Source: Tetrapyrgos nigripes
Lineage: Eukaryota; Basidiomycota; Agaricomycetes; Agaricales; Campanellaceae
Assembly (NCBI GenBank): GCA_013368315.1
Contig: JAACJM010000024.1
Coordinates: 640,880-704,879, forward strand
Direction of reading: 5' to 3'
Length of the DNA: 64,000 nt
Every line of letters starts with the position of its first letter. The first letter of the stretch is position 1. The notes below the pieces were generated by a model that saw only the letters and a list, made by a program, of their open reading frames with translations, did no database searches and was not told the DNA's origin. This document shows, in pieces, positions 22,786 to 34,449 of this stretch. Position numbers and translations under genes: made by a program.

Positions 22786-23245
22786 TCAAAACGGTTGCTC
22801 TGCAAGGACCTCGGAAATCTTTAAAACTAGATCATCTTTGCTCCTCAACTCCGTCGCAAAATACGCCTTTACGCCTCCAACACCTTCCGTCTTCACAACA
22901 TCGTCAATCTGATCATACAGTAATCCTCCTTGAGCTTGTTCGGCCCTCTTGATACAATAAACGAAATTCCTCTTCTTCGTATACACAGCCAAAACACCGT
23001 TGGAATTGTTGGACGGAGCAGGCAGAGTACTAGTGGCAGGCGTTCCACCAGTCAACTCGAAAGGTACTTGAACCTTGATGATCAAGCTCTTCGGCTCGTT
23101 AGTTACATCAGGAGCAGTGGCACCTCGCATTTTACACTAGGGAATGTCACTCTCGGGATAGCCAAGGGTTTGACGGGTATGATCAACGATGGGCATGAGA
23201 CGCCCAAGGTCCTTGTAGTTAGGCTTCAGAGCCACTGTGTTGGAT
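22786..23245 (-). pseudogene. hypothetical protein fragment, possible pseudogene
   Basis: The frame 23130-22786 encodes 114 residues (starts MRGATAPDVTNEPKSLIIKV; contains VYTKKRNFVYCIKRAEQ and GGVKAYFATELRSKD; ends KISEVLAEQPF). Directly upstream, about in register, is NTVALKPNYKDLGRLMPIVD and YPESDIP followed by TAG near 23134. The two look like one protein interrupted by a stop or a lost intron signal. The composition is clearly protein-like, but I do not recognise the family. The 5' end is missing. It sits between the membrane-protein gene and the HET gene on the minus strand. Confidence 0.45.
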
Positions 23246-23273
23246 GCAGAGAAGGGTTAACATTGCTTTTTAT

Positions 23274-23300
23274 TAGTGATGTTCGGGCCCGGCTGGGCTC
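23274..23300 (+). repeat. truncated end of the GC-rich hAT MITE family
   Basis: TAGTGATGTTCGGGCCCGG followed by CTGGGCTC matches the terminus of the 16614-19431 MITE with one substitution. The rest of the element and its other end are absent. Confidence 0.55.
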
Positions 23301-23387
23301 AGTTGTAGGAGCAACCCAAGATAGTAATTAAAATCAATTTGAACAATTATAATTTATGTGTATTTAGCTCATCCTAGTCTCGTTGAA

Positions 23388-23425
23388 CCAGACTGACAAT
23401 ATACAGATGTGTGTATGTAGTCTGG
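23388..23425. repeat. dispersed hairpin repeat, copy 3
   Basis: The arms CCAGACTGACAATATACA and TGTGTATGTAGTCTGG are nearly complementary. Same family as the hairpins at 14847 and 18157. Confidence 0.5.
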
Positions 23426-23493
23426 TTTTTCCTCGCATCTAAGTACTATGGGAAAATAATGGGGTATCCGGTCCGTAATGAACTTGTTCTGGA

Positions 23494-24753
23494 TCATAAT
23501 CGTGATTGAGATAAGGTGTCTTGAATCACGCTCAGTACAACGTCAGAAAAGGGGCCTTGCAGGTAAGAATGTTCAGACACAGGCCCGGACCCAGTGATAG
23601 TTTGTGCTGAGAAAGGAGGAAGGGATAGGGGGTTGTCGTTTGTCTCGAGTATGCCAGCGCTGGGGGCGATCTCCGCCTGTGAGACAGGATGACCTGTGAA
23701 ACGGGGAGGCACAGAGGTCGGGGCGATGACAGCGTACTTTATGTCAGGGTTCATCAGTCCTGACTGGGGCGAACCGACTTTTTGAGAAGCTGGAGCCTGA
23801 GAACGTGGATATGGATGCTGGTGACAATGCAGCATGCTAGACTCGTTGTAGCTTGACTGAACTCGAGTACGCATGTTTTGACTGAGAAGCATGGTGTAGA
23901 TGTCGTCGCCTTTGAATTCCGTAAAACGGTCTGGGTACGACTGCACAAGTGCAATCTGTAGTCGTTTGAATGCCATCCTAGCATCCTCGCTATCATCTGG
24001 GGTCATTGAAACACCCAAAATGCCCATAAGACAATAGGCTAGATCTGGGGGTCTCGTTGTTTGCCTGCCCGCACACCATGTCATCCTTTCCTGTATATTG
24101 ATATCTTCAATAGGCCGACTCCCATCCAACACTGCAGGAGGAATGCCAGTGAGACGAGATATGCCGAACTTCAAAAGGCGCTTGCATCCAATCCCTTCCC
24201 AGCCTGCACTGAAGAACAGAACGTTGCGAGGCGCAACCAACTCCTGCAAAGTCCATCCTCTCTGAAACCATCCGCTACTCCACATCCTCGCAACTAGGGA
24301 GTCTGCAAATCCATCGTTCGGCTTGTAATAAACGTCGGTGAGATATGCATAGCATACTTCTGAGTGCTGGTAGAATGAATACATGCCGTTGATGTTCCGC
24401 GCGACTTCATCGTGATTGCCTTGGTTGATGCAAATGCTGTCGATCCAGATGTAATCGAAACCGTCCGTCCTTGCTTCCCTGCAAGCGTACTGTATCTTCC
24501 GGTAGCCTAGTTTCTTCTTTGTCTCTGGTCGAGATTCCAAGTAGTCTTGATAACTGACTTCTTCGCCAAGGACCCATCGATGAGATAGGATAGCATAGGG
24601 TGGCGTTGGATCATTCTCCGAAAAGTCGACCAATCTACATGTATACGTGTTTACGAGGCGCTTAGGTCGAAGGGCCTGTCAAGAGTCGTTGATCAGAGAT
24701 GGACATTCTTCTGGTCGTATAAATATTCGTACCTTCGCAGCGTTTCTCTTCAT
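23494..24753 (-). CDS. HET-domain (heterokaryon incompatibility) protein
   Basis: A short first exon 24753-24733 (MKRNAAK) joins exon 24675-23494 through a 57-bp intron (GTACGA..GACAG), giving 400 residues. The HET domain is clear: RLVNTYTCRLVDF, PPYAILSHRWVLGEEVSY, GYRKIQYACREA, DYIWIDSICINQ, INGMYSFYQHSEVCYAYL, MWSSGWFQRGWTLQELVAP and VLFFSAGWEGIG. Near residue 215 comes the conserved RMTWCAGRQTTR...DLAYCLMGILGV stretch. The tail is Pro/Ser-rich without a known domain. HET proteins act in fungal self/non-self recognition and can trigger cell death; partner specificity cannot be read here. The start choice is supported by the same intron structure in the decayed paralog at 58712-59998. No stops or frameshifts are seen. 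Confidence 0.88.
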
Positions 24754-25115
24754 GGTTGTAACCGTCACGGGAGCGACGAAGAACTGTCCAACTTCCCTAC
24801 GAGAACTTTATAGTTACACTGGGTCAATTCCTGGCCCATGTCAACAGGTGTCAAAGGCTATGTCAAACTGTCGCAACAGAAGAGGGTAATAAATACTGCC
24901 TTGACTCTTGCAATTAAAGCATTCAGCTGAGCTTTCAGGGCGGCAGAAGCGGTGTATTGAGCATTTATCCTGAGTCGAAGTGGCGTCGACAGACACTATT
25001 ATAACTTGTTAACGCACCTTGGCTGTCATACGCCATTGTTCCTGTGTAATCTATCCATCTATCTATCCTAACTTCCCGGCATTTCAAGCTTGTGTCGGAA
25101 ATTTCATTTCGGCCT
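24754..25115. other. upstream region of the HET gene
   Basis: No separate gene is supported. Blocks of this region recur upstream of the HET pseudogene at 60000-60250 (for example GCTATGTCAAAC, AATTAAAG.ATTC and CGGTGTATTGAGC), so the promoter region was duplicated together with the gene. Confidence 0.55.
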
Positions 25116-25117
25116 TA

Positions 25118-25794
25118 CAATGAGGTAAGCCTTACTATTCGTGACTAGAAGTGGAAGAAAAAATGTCAATGAATTAAAACTTTCGCAAATCTCTACCGTT
25201 ATCCGAAAAATTTGACACACATCAATTCTATGGTATAAGCCTTTAGTTTATCAAATCTGCAGGGTTTTCCGAGGGATGTGGATACAAGCCGTGGAGGGCC
25301 GACGAGGGACGTTTTGTGACGGCGTATTGGTGGGGAAGTGGAAGATGTCACAGGTGTGACCCTCTTTCACAAAAGCAGGTGCCGAGCGGAGTTTGAAGCA
25401 ATTTTCTATTACTTCCACCTCGTTTGCTGCGTAAAAAGGCACAATACTCAAATTTTGGCCCGGGAAAAGGCTGGATACGAATAAAATCAGTCGCACCCGT
25501 CAAAAAATTTTGGGAAACTTAATATGGTAGTCCCATAGCTTATGCGAAAGCCTTTCACTTCTGTCACGCTCGCGGAAATGCACTTTGTTCGTCGTTTTCA
25601 GCCCATGGCAAACGTCTCAGTGCAAACCTAGTAAATCTGGTTACATAGAAATGTAGGTAATATGTGAAAGTATCTATTATTCAATTTTTATGAAGGGAGA
25701 TGAGGGAGGAACAAAGATATGGACAGATTTCTTCGGAATCTTCCACTTCTAGGGCCCATGTCACTTCTAGGTCACGAATAGTATGAGGTCATTG
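25118..25794. mobile_element. TA-flanked MITE (Tc1/mariner-like)
   Basis: The ends CAATGAGGTAAGCC and GGTCATTG face each other, and further in TACTATTCGTGAC..TAGAAGTGGAAGA recurs inverted with a 17-bp insertion on the right. The dinucleotide TA flanks both sides (25116-25117 and 25795-25796), as for Tc1/mariner TSDs. It is 677 bp long with no transposase. An 81-residue minus frame inside (25251-25496) shows no domain and is probably chance. Confidence 0.65.
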
Positions 25795-26897
25795 TAATTG
25801 CATTGTAAGGGTCTCGGATTGCTCGGCCGATCATTACAACTGCCGGTAAATGAATTGCTGCTTACAAGAAGCCGCCTTATCCGGTACGCAATTCATTCTT
25901 ATAACCATTCATCAGCGATTCAGCGTTGTGCGGTTTCCCTTCCTTTTCCCCGTCACGTACTTATTGTTATCCACTGTTGTGTATGTCTGCCCTGCTCTAT
26001 ATATGCTCCAACCCTTACATTTATGGTCATAAGTACTCTAATGGACACTCAAACTCGCTATACTGCAGATAATAAACTACAGAAATACTGCAGCATTTGT
26101 AAAGGTTGGATTGGTTCACAAGGCTTTGGCAGGCACTGAAGAGCCTGTGAGGAGCATGAACAGAATGAGGTACAGAATGATATAGCAGCCGTGAATCTTC
26201 GAGAGGGTGTGTTTTCTTTTCAACAGAAGGATCTTCTGCTAAAAATTGTGCAAATGACATAGCTCAGATTCACAATGCCCTACTCATTCCAAGTACTATG
26301 TTGCCAGTGCCTCATCAAGGTCATTCTCTTCATTCATCATCTCGGTGTAGTAATCCAACTAACTTCCAAGAAAAAGATCAGGATTTTCAACCAGATCCTG
26401 GTCTAGAAAATTGGAATGATGGTAAGCAAATTTTGCATTCACAGTTTATTCACTTCCTATATTCTAATAGACATCCACGGAGATTTGGAGGATCAGTTTT
26501 TACCTGACAATCTCATGCCCACAGACCTGTCAATTCCCAGGGAATCACACCCTGACATTGATGATATCAAAACCGAATTTCATCCTCAAACCCAAAAACC
26601 TGTGGTTATAGAGCCATTTGAAGAATTTGGATTCACACCATTGGCAGATTCTGAAATGCCAACTGACTTTGAGCCTTGGAAGCCATTTAGAACAAGACTT
26701 GATTACGAAGTTTCCGAATTCACAAAGGGCTTACTGATGATCTTATTGATCTACTTGGCAAGGTTGCTAAGCATACCACCGGATTTACTATTCAGAATGC
26801 TGTTGAGATGCAAAAGTTATGGAGTCTAGCTTCAGTGAAATACCCTTCAGTAAGGTTCTATTTTATGCTTTGTGAATATGCATGTATCACTCATTAT

Positions 26898-27398
26898 TGT
26901 CATGAATCGTCTCCCACCTATTCATTTCCTTTCTATTCTTTTCCCTTTACTACCTATTTCCCACTCTAACCCCATAAACATCAACCATTTCTCATCATCG
27001 TCTATAGTTACCATCTCTCTAGACCTATGACTCATATTCCTATCTCCATGGACATTCTCACTGTCAATCACTCCGTATGATCCAGTACCTTCATCTATCC
27101 ATATTTGACTCATTATTCTCTCGCCCTTGACATTTCCACATGATACCGTCTATTATTACTTACTCTTTCCCATCTGTTCATATTTTACTTATATACCTGT
27201 GATCTTTGTAACCCATTCCTTAGTTCGTTCACTTCGTCTCCGCTCCGTACTCTTACTACGCAGTGTAGAGCCTAGTCAGCTTACTTTCTCTCTATCTCTT
27301 TATCTCTCTATCTCTCTTGATCAATCTATTCTCTTGTAAACCGGCTTTTTCGTATTGTGTGACTTGGGTGGTTATCGAGTGTAACGACAACCTTGACA
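26898..27398 (+). repeat. 5' LTR of gypsy B
   Basis: 501 bp, TGTCATGAATCG to ACCTTGACA. CT-rich right half with TCTCTCTATCTC repeats. Its U5-like end recurs as a remnant at 5814-5897. Confidence 0.97.
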
Positions 27399-28063
27399 CT
27401 TGAACGAACTCCCATACACCCACCTCACAAATCCTTCCATCGTATTGGACTTTCCTATTATCCTATCCCTCCCCTACGGTGCTGCAGAAGCCCAGCAACT
27501 CTACCCTGTGTGAGGAGCCTCACAGGTTGGCAGGCGTGAACTACTCAAGGAGCAGTTACACGAGGTCATCCCCTGTCTACACAGTCTCGAGACGTAATAC
27601 CAGACTCGTTAAACCCGAGTAAGGTGGTCGACCGGTTCTGTAATTGAAATCCAAAAATCCTTTTCACTCTGTCTACCCCACGCCCCCGAATTCGTATCGA
27701 ACCTCCTGAAACCCCTCGTGACTACGAACGGATCCCATTTCCCCTCCCACGCTACCTCTTATACTCCGAATACGCAGTCTCCCACGGAAGAAAACTACGA
27801 ACGGATCCTTGAAGTCTCGACCGACATTTCATTTGCACAAGACGTTGGGTGTGGAAACTTATCTCAGGTGACGTAGTCCTCTCAACATTCTCATACATAA
27901 CAGTAAAAGAGGACTTCGATACAGGAGAAACTGTGGTTCAAATTAAAGGACCTTTATTCCTCAAAGAGCACGTCGACTACTCTCCATTAGCACCTACCCC
28001 CGAATACGGCCTAGCATCTTCCTACATTCTAGGACCCAACTACCTTTCGTAAAAAAACAGTGT
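27399..28063 (+). other. gypsy B leader
   Basis: 665 bp between the 5' LTR and the main gag frame. The first bases after the LTR (CTTGAACGAACTCCC) are not a PBS I can match to a tRNA. A 67-residue frame at 27849-28052 (DTGETVVQIKGPLFLKEHVD) has a protein-like composition and may be an N-terminal part of gag or a leader ORF; a stop separates it from gag. Confidence 0.5.
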
Positions 28064-29643
28064 ATGACTGAGCGACGGTCCGCATCTGCAGATCCGAAAC
28101 TCCGTTGTGCCAACCGACCACACGTATTCCATCCCGCATCAAACCAAGACGCCTGCTATATCCCTGAAAACAGCAACGACCCTTGGGTTCCGTGTAGTGC
28201 GCAACCTTGCCTGAACAGATACAACACTCAGCGACTTACTGACATAGAACTTCCAAATTGGTTACACGTCATAACCCAACTCCAAGAACTTGCGATTCAA
28301 AAGGCACATCGAAAACCTAGAACCAGATCAGGCCAAGGGACCTCTACACCTACCAACCAACCTCCCGAACCCAACCCAGTACCAGAACCACCTTCCAATA
28401 ACCCATCAGAACCAAACGACCCCACTCCCCCACCTTCTTCGCCCACCATTCCATCTGCCGAAGGACCATCCGTAGCCCCTCGTCGCCCCCCTACACCTCC
28501 TTCTCCAGACCCATCAGACCCGAACGACTCAGTGATGGCCGATACACCTCCTATCAGGTCGAACGGAACTTCTGAACAAGGGAGAAAACCAGATCCCTTC
28601 AACGGAGAACGTAGCGAGGCAAAACGATGGTTGGCCCAGTTCAATAATTATCTACGCATGAATAAAGGAAAGTACCCAACTGAGGAAAGTCAGGTTTCAT
28701 TATTCCTGTCATTCTTCACGGGGGAAAAAGGAGGAGATTGGGCAACGCAGAGATTGACAGAACGAGATGCGGATGAGGAAAACGAGGAGTTGGCGACTAC
28801 ACCAAACCAATGGAGATGGATAACTTTAAAACAGATACGTGATAGATTCAAAAAGGACTTCAAACCCTTAGCCTCGGAAGATGTGGCCAGAACGAAGATC
28901 AAGTTTGCCAGAATGAGGGGGACAGATATTAGTAGCTATAACAGCATCTTCGACACATATGGAGAAGAGTCCAAATTCGGAGAAGCAGCATTGCTGGAAT
29001 TCTATCAGGACAGGTTACCACCCAAACTCCGAGAGGCAGTTGGAAGGACGTATCCGAAATGGGATGACTTCGATGAGTATAAGGAAAGAGCTGTGGAGCT
29101 TCATTTAGAGTGGCTGAAGGAACGAGAAAGACAGGGACGCTGGAAAACTGCTTCAACATTGAAGAGTAGTCCAGGTCTGTCTCAAGGGAGAACGGTAGCA
29201 AGCGTCAATGCGCTCATGGGATCACATTGAAGAGTAGTCCAGGTCTGTCTCAAGGGAGAACGGTAGCAAGCGTCAATGCGCTCATGGGATCAGGTGCTAA
29301 CTCGTCTTTCAATCTGCCACCTAAACTGACACCTGATGAAAGGGACCGACTCCGAAAAGCAGGAGCATGCTTCGCATGTAGACAGACTGGACACATGAGC
29401 AACGAATGTCCAACATTCCCGAGGACGTTATCTCAGAACACTTCCTGAACCTTCCCCTCTCGTGCCATTCGAACAGCCGAAACCGCATCTCCACCACCAG
29501 TAACAGTAGCTCAGGCATCCTCATCTAGAAACACGATCAAGGACATTTCCGACATGGTTAACAGGGTTAAAGGATTAGAAGGAGAGGAAAAGGAACAAGC
29601 AACCGTCTATTTGAAGGACATTATGTCTAAATTGGATTTTTAA
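28064..29643 (+). pseudogene. gypsy B Gag, broken by a 68-bp tandem duplication and one TGA
   Basis: The N-terminal part has a Pro/Ser/Asn-rich linker, then the capsid core (KPDPFNGERSEAKRWLAQF, SLFLSFFTGEKGGDWATQ, WRWITLKQIRDRFKKDF, LPPKLREAVGRTYPKWDDF). The first frame ends at TGA 29228-29230 because a 68-bp segment is duplicated in tandem (29156-29223 and 29224-29291), which shifts the frame. In the second frame the protein continues through the zinc knuckle CFACRQTGHMSNEC to TGA 29446-29448, then in the same frame to the natural end KDIMSKLDF, TAA 29641-29643. The knuckle is a standard CX2CX4HX4C. Confidence 0.9.
29156..29291 (+). repeat. 68-bp tandem duplication in gypsy B gag
   Basis: Two adjacent identical 68-bp units begin ACATTGAAGAGTAG and end CTCATGGGATC. 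The length is not a multiple of three, so it shifts the gag frame. Confidence 0.97.
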
Positions 29644-29714
29644 ATCACTCCTCTGCTACGTCGTCAGTAGGAGTAAAACAGTACACTGGACAGTTAAAGA
29701 ACAATCGATATAGT

Positions 29715-32700
29715 GTGTTATACCCCTCTTGTGAGCGAACCCTTCCTTCAGAAATAAGAATGTCAGCAATCACTCGCAATAAACAGATACCATCGATCAC
29801 ACTCAAAACTGAACTAATCGGCAAAATTACTGGCAGAAAAATCGACGCAAACGCTCTAATAGACAGCGGTGCAGAAGGCATAATCATTAACAGTCAATTC
29901 GCACAAAGAAATCAACTTACCCTCCTTCCTATCAAAAACCCGTTCCCAGTTCGAAACGTTGACGGCTCTGAAAACACCATGGGATGGGTACGGGAATACA
30001 CTATCCAAAATCTTCGTATCTATTCTCAAGACAACAAGGCATACCACGAAGAACAGGCCGAATTCTATGTAACGGACATTGGGGATCACGATATAATCCT
30101 CGGTACCGACTGGTTGGAAGAACATAATCCAGATATAGACTGGTCAGACTCACGGGTAGACATGACTAGATGCCCAGAAACATGTATCACAGCAAAACCT
30201 CCTGTTCTCCACTTGAAAACTAAAACCTTGGAACCCACAATCACCGATCCAAGAACCCACCATAAGGAGTACCAAGTCAGGTGGATAGAACCAGTTGGAC
30301 GATTCAAACCAATTGCCCAATCAAAAATTGCAGGGTGACGTCGTCGAATTCCTATTCGATCCTTCCACCGAAATTCAGAAGAAACGGCAATCTTTACCGA
30401 AGATGACTACGGGAGAGATACGATCCCAGAACAATGGGAACAGGACGTAATGGAAGAATTGTTAGGAAAAGAGGAAAGATTCGATGAAGAAGCGTCAGGG
30501 ACACCGGATCTGAACATCCGTGCGGGTTTTACGAAGGCACAAGAACTCGCAGAAGCAGCTCAGAACGTTCAGGCCGATGTACCACTTAAAGATAAGATTC
30601 CTTCGCAGTATCATCAGTTCCTACAAGTCTTTGACAAACAAACCTCAGAACGATTACCGAAACGTGGCGAACGGGATCACGCTATTGAGTTAAAATCGGA
30701 CTTTGAACCACGCCCTTGCAAAACATATCCGTTGTCCCCAAATGAACAAAAGGAGCTCGATGAATTCATCAAGGAAAACTTGGAGAAAGGGTACATAAGA
30801 CCATCGAAGTCTCCCATGGCAAGTCCCTTCTTCTTTGTGAAAAAGAAAGACGGAAAACTACGACCAGTACAGGATTACTGTGCCCTAAATAAAGGGACCG
30901 TCAAGAACGAATACCCGCTACCACTTATATCGGAACTCGTAGACAAACTCAAAGGGGCACGAATATTTTCCAAAATCGACCTTAGATGGGGATATAACAA
31001 CGTACGTATCAAGAAGGGAGATGAATGGAAAGCGGCGTTCAAAACCAACCGTGGTCTCTTTGAGCCAACAGTGATGTTTTTCGGTCTTATGAACTCTCCA
31101 GCCACATTCCAAGCGATGATGAACACTCTATTCAAGGACCTGATCGACTCTGGAAAAGTCGTAATCTATATGGACGATATTCTCGTATTCACAGAATCAC
31201 TAGAAGAACATCGATATATGGTAAAACAAGTACTGGCACGACTCCATGATAACGACTTATAAGCAAAACCGGAAAAATGCACCTTCGAAACCGACTCAGT
31301 AGAATTCCTCGGCCTCATCGTGTCACATAACACATTAGCGATGGATCCAGTCAAGGTTGAAGGCGTAACGAAATGGCCAGTCCCATGGAATGTCAAAGAC
31401 GTACAGTCATTCCTCGGCTTCGGGAACTTTTATCGTCGTTTCATATGAGATTTCTCAAAAATCGCACGACCACTGTTCGATCTCACGAAAAAGGAACATC
31501 CATGGAAATGGTCTGAGGAAGCTCAAAGGGCCTTCCAGGCACTCAAAGATACGTTCACGACTTCACCAGTTCTTCTCATGCCTGATCATTCTAAACCGTA
31601 CCGGGTAGAAGTTGACGCGTCAGATTACACCACAGGAGGTATCCTGCAACAACAAGGATCGGATGGCAAATGGCACCCAGTAGCCTACCTGTCAAAAGCG
31701 TTATCCGAAACCGAACGGAATTATGACATTCATGACAAAGAACTGCTAGCGATCATACGTGGACTTGAAGCCTGGCGGCACTACCTGGAAGGAGGGCCAT
31801 ATACCATTGAAATCTTGACCGACCACGACAACCTTAGATACTTCACCACGGCTCAAAAACTCAGCCGACGGCAAGCAAGGATGGCCTTGTTCCTGACCAG
31901 ATTCGACTTTACGCTCACCCATAAACCTGGAAATCTGAATCGAAGTGACCCACTTTCTCGGAGATCGGACCATAAAGAGGGGGTCGAAAACGACAACAAG
32001 GACAGGGTCTTGCTTGACCCTAGATTCTTCAGAATTCGAGCGACACGACCGGGAACGGTAACCGCAATAGGAGATGCGGAGTTGAAAAGGCGGATTAAGG
32101 AGTGTCCGGATAAGGATGCTGAAGTCATGAGTGCATTACAAACTATCTTTGACAACGGACCACGTGCTTTGGCAAAGAATTTACAGGAATGGAACTATGA
32201 AGACGGAATTATCTTATTCCGAGGGAAGATCTACGTCCCAAACGATCAACAACTCAGACGGGACATCGTTAAAATGCATCACGACAGCCTTACTGCAGGT
32301 CACCCGGGACGATTCAAAACATACGAACTCGTCAGTAGAGAATTCTGGTGGCCTGGTATGTCAGTATTCGTTCGCAGCTACGTTGAAGGATGCGCTACCT
32401 GCCAGTTAACCAAGGCAAACAACCACCCTGCGCATGTACCCTTAATCCCGAACGAAATACCGGAACGACCCTTTGGTACCATTACAACGGACTTCATCAC
32501 GGACTTGCCAGAATGTGACGGCTTCAATCCAATTCACGTCACGGTCGACTGTTCAACAAAAACAGTTGTCATTTCCCCATGCAGAAAAGATATTGATAGC
32601 AACGGAACAATCGACCTATTGTTCGACAACACTTGGCGACGATATGGCTTATGGGATAAAATGATATCTGACCGCGGACCTCAATTTGCAAGTCAAGTAA

Positions 32701-33749
32701 TGAAAGGCATTTACGCTAAGTTAGGTATCACTTCGGCACTTAGTACAGCTTATCATCCACAGACAGACGGTGAAACAGAAAGATTCAATCAAGAATTGGA
32801 ACAATACCTTCGAACCTTCTGTAACTATCGTCAAGACGATTGGGTCAAATACCTACCATACGCCGGATTCTGTCATAATACCCGGGTTCACTCAGCGACT
32901 GGGAAATCGCCGTTTGAATTACTCCATGGATTTTTGCCCCGACTATTCCCTTCCATCAATCCAATTTCACACGTACCAAAAGTCGAAGAACGCCTCCAGA
33001 ACTTGGATGCAATTCGAGAAGAACTAAAAGCAAGTCTGGCGACGGCAGCTGAACTGATGAAAGAGCAAAACAAGGACTACAGGAACGAAGGGGCGAAGTT
33101 TAAGGTTGGGGATAAAGTGTTGCTGGACGGGAAGAATCTGAAAACGACGAGACCGAAAGCTAAGTTGGCAAATCGTCGTCACGGACCATTCGAAATCACT
33201 GACGTTATCAGTGAAGTCAATTATCGACTCAAATTACCGAATGGCTGGCGCATTCACCCAGTGTTCCACGCCTCACTCCTATCGCCATACAAAGAGACCG
33301 AGGCCCACGGAGTGAACTACCCAGGAGAACCTGCTGAGCTGCTACCCAAAGACAACGAATACGATGTGGAAGCAATTCTAGATTCAAAACCAACGAGAAA
33401 CCGACGGGGAGTACAATACCTTGTCAAATGGTTGGACTACGCTGACTCGGAAAATTCATGGGAACCAGCATCAGGATTGACGAAGGTGAAGGAGATGATT
33501 GAGACCTTCCATCAACAACATCCAGATGCATATCGACCCAAGAACCTGATATGTCCGGGAACAACGGTGCGTTCACTAGGGATCGCCATGGAAGACATAT
33601 GGCGAAGTACCCATGTGCTTCAAGCGAAAGCACAACTCCGAGGAGAAACACTGTTACGAACCGTGGGTATCTTATGCCCGCCTTCACACCCCACTCGGCA
33701 ATCGAACTCAGACTTTTGTCATCACTCATCGATCGCATTCCCTCGTTAA
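29715..33749 (+). pseudogene. gypsy B Pol (protease-RT-RNaseH-integrase-chromodomain), three in-frame stops
   Basis: A single frame of about 1344 codons is interrupted only by TGA 30336-30338, TAA 31260-31262 and TGA 31446-31448. Domains in order: protease (ANALIDSGAEGIII), RT ([27 protein letters not shown], active box [10 protein letters not shown] intact), RNase H (VEVDASDYTTGGIL), integrase zinc finger (HHDSLTAGHPG, CATCQLTK), integrase core (VTVDCSTK, ISDRGPQFAS, HPQTDGETERFNQE), a GPY/F-like region (HGPFEITDVISEVNYRL) and a chromodomain (YDVEAILDSKPT, QYLVKWLDYADSENSWEPA). The chromodomain, which would direct integration by binding modified histone tails, places the element among chromoviruses. 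It reads in a different frame from gag. Confidence 0.93.
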
Positions 33750-33826
33750 CGGCGTCTACTGTCAAAACCATCTTCGGGGACAACTTGACCGTCCATTCAA
33801 AATTCCCTCCATACAGACAAACAAGT

Positions 33827-33834
33827 ATAAAAAG
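33827..33834 (+). promoter_or_regulatory. TATA box upstream of the extra ORF in gypsy B
   Basis: TATAAAAA at 33827, about 95 bp before the ATG at 33923, followed by a C/A-rich leader (CTCACCTCACACTACACC). The spacing suits a separate transcript for the extra ORF. Confidence 0.45.
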
Positions 33835-33922
33835 ACTCCTCTCCACAACGAAGAAAGACAGAACTCAACCACATCCTACCAGTTTCACCTTACTCACCTC
33901 ACACTACACCTTCATCATAGCC

Positions 33923-34438
33923 ATGTCAACCACTTCCTCCACCAACACCAACGTGAACGACGCACTCCCAACCAATAGGGGACGTTGCACCTATGGAACC
34001 CGTTCCGGACATCGATGCCGAATGGCGAAACAACACGCAGGACCTCACAATGGGTGTCAACGCTGCACGTGGGGAGGAGAGGATGGACCAGGACGGTGCA
34101 GACTGGGCAGAGGACATAAAGCCCGTTGTGTGGTACATTGGACGTCGCTACGTGCGGAACATAGAGGAAATCTAGGATGGGGAGACGCCAGCATATGGGG
34201 GGCAGACAACGTTGTACAATGGAACATGGACGACAATGGAGGAGGATGGGGGACGGCTACCAACACAACAGAGTGGGGGAACTTAGACTGGAACGACCCT
34301 AGATGGGAGATTGGAAACTACACCATAGATTGGGACAAATATTGGCTGAGCCAAGGGGATGTAGACAGACGACTCCGCAAGCAATGGGCGGAGCATTGGA
34401 AGACTGGATTGACGAGCTCCGGTGAAAGCTCGTCCTAA
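33923..34438 (+). CDS. extra ORF of gypsy B: Cys/His- then Trp/Asp-rich protein, unknown function
   Basis: This intact 171-residue frame lies between pol and the 3' LTR, where env-like or accessory genes sit in other retroelements. Residues about 21-75 are rich in Cys, His, Gly and Arg (GRCTYGTRSGHRCRMAKQ, HAGPHNGCQRCTWGG, GRCRLGRGHKARC). The repeated spacing around HAGPHNGC suggests a small metal-binding fold. The second half is Trp/Asp/Asn-rich (WGDASIWGADNVVQWN, WGNLDWNDPRWEIG) and acidic. No signal peptide or membrane segment is seen, so it is not a classical envelope. The frame upstream is also open back to 33551, but the ATG after the TATA box and leader is the better start. It has no stops although gag and pol of the same copy have four. 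No known family is recognised. Confidence 0.7.
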   Translation: MSTTSSTNTNVNDALPTNRGRCTYGTRSGHRCRMAKQHAGPHNGCQRCTWGGEDGPGRCRLGRGHKARCVVHWTSLRAEHRGNLGWGDASIWGADNVVQWNMDDNGGGWGTATNTTEWGNLDWNDPRWEIGNYTIDWDKYWLSQGDVDRRLRKQWAEHWKTGLTSSGESSS

Positions 34439-34449
34439 AGAGGGGGTAA
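34436..34449 (+). promoter_or_regulatory. polypurine tract of gypsy B
   Basis: AAAGAGGGGGTAA lies immediately before the 3' LTR and would prime plus-strand DNA synthesis. It overlaps the last codon of the extra ORF. Confidence 0.85.

Noticed and set aside
23274..23300. A complete second GC-rich hAT MITE
   Set aside because: Only one terminus is present; no inverted partner or TSD was found within several hundred bases.
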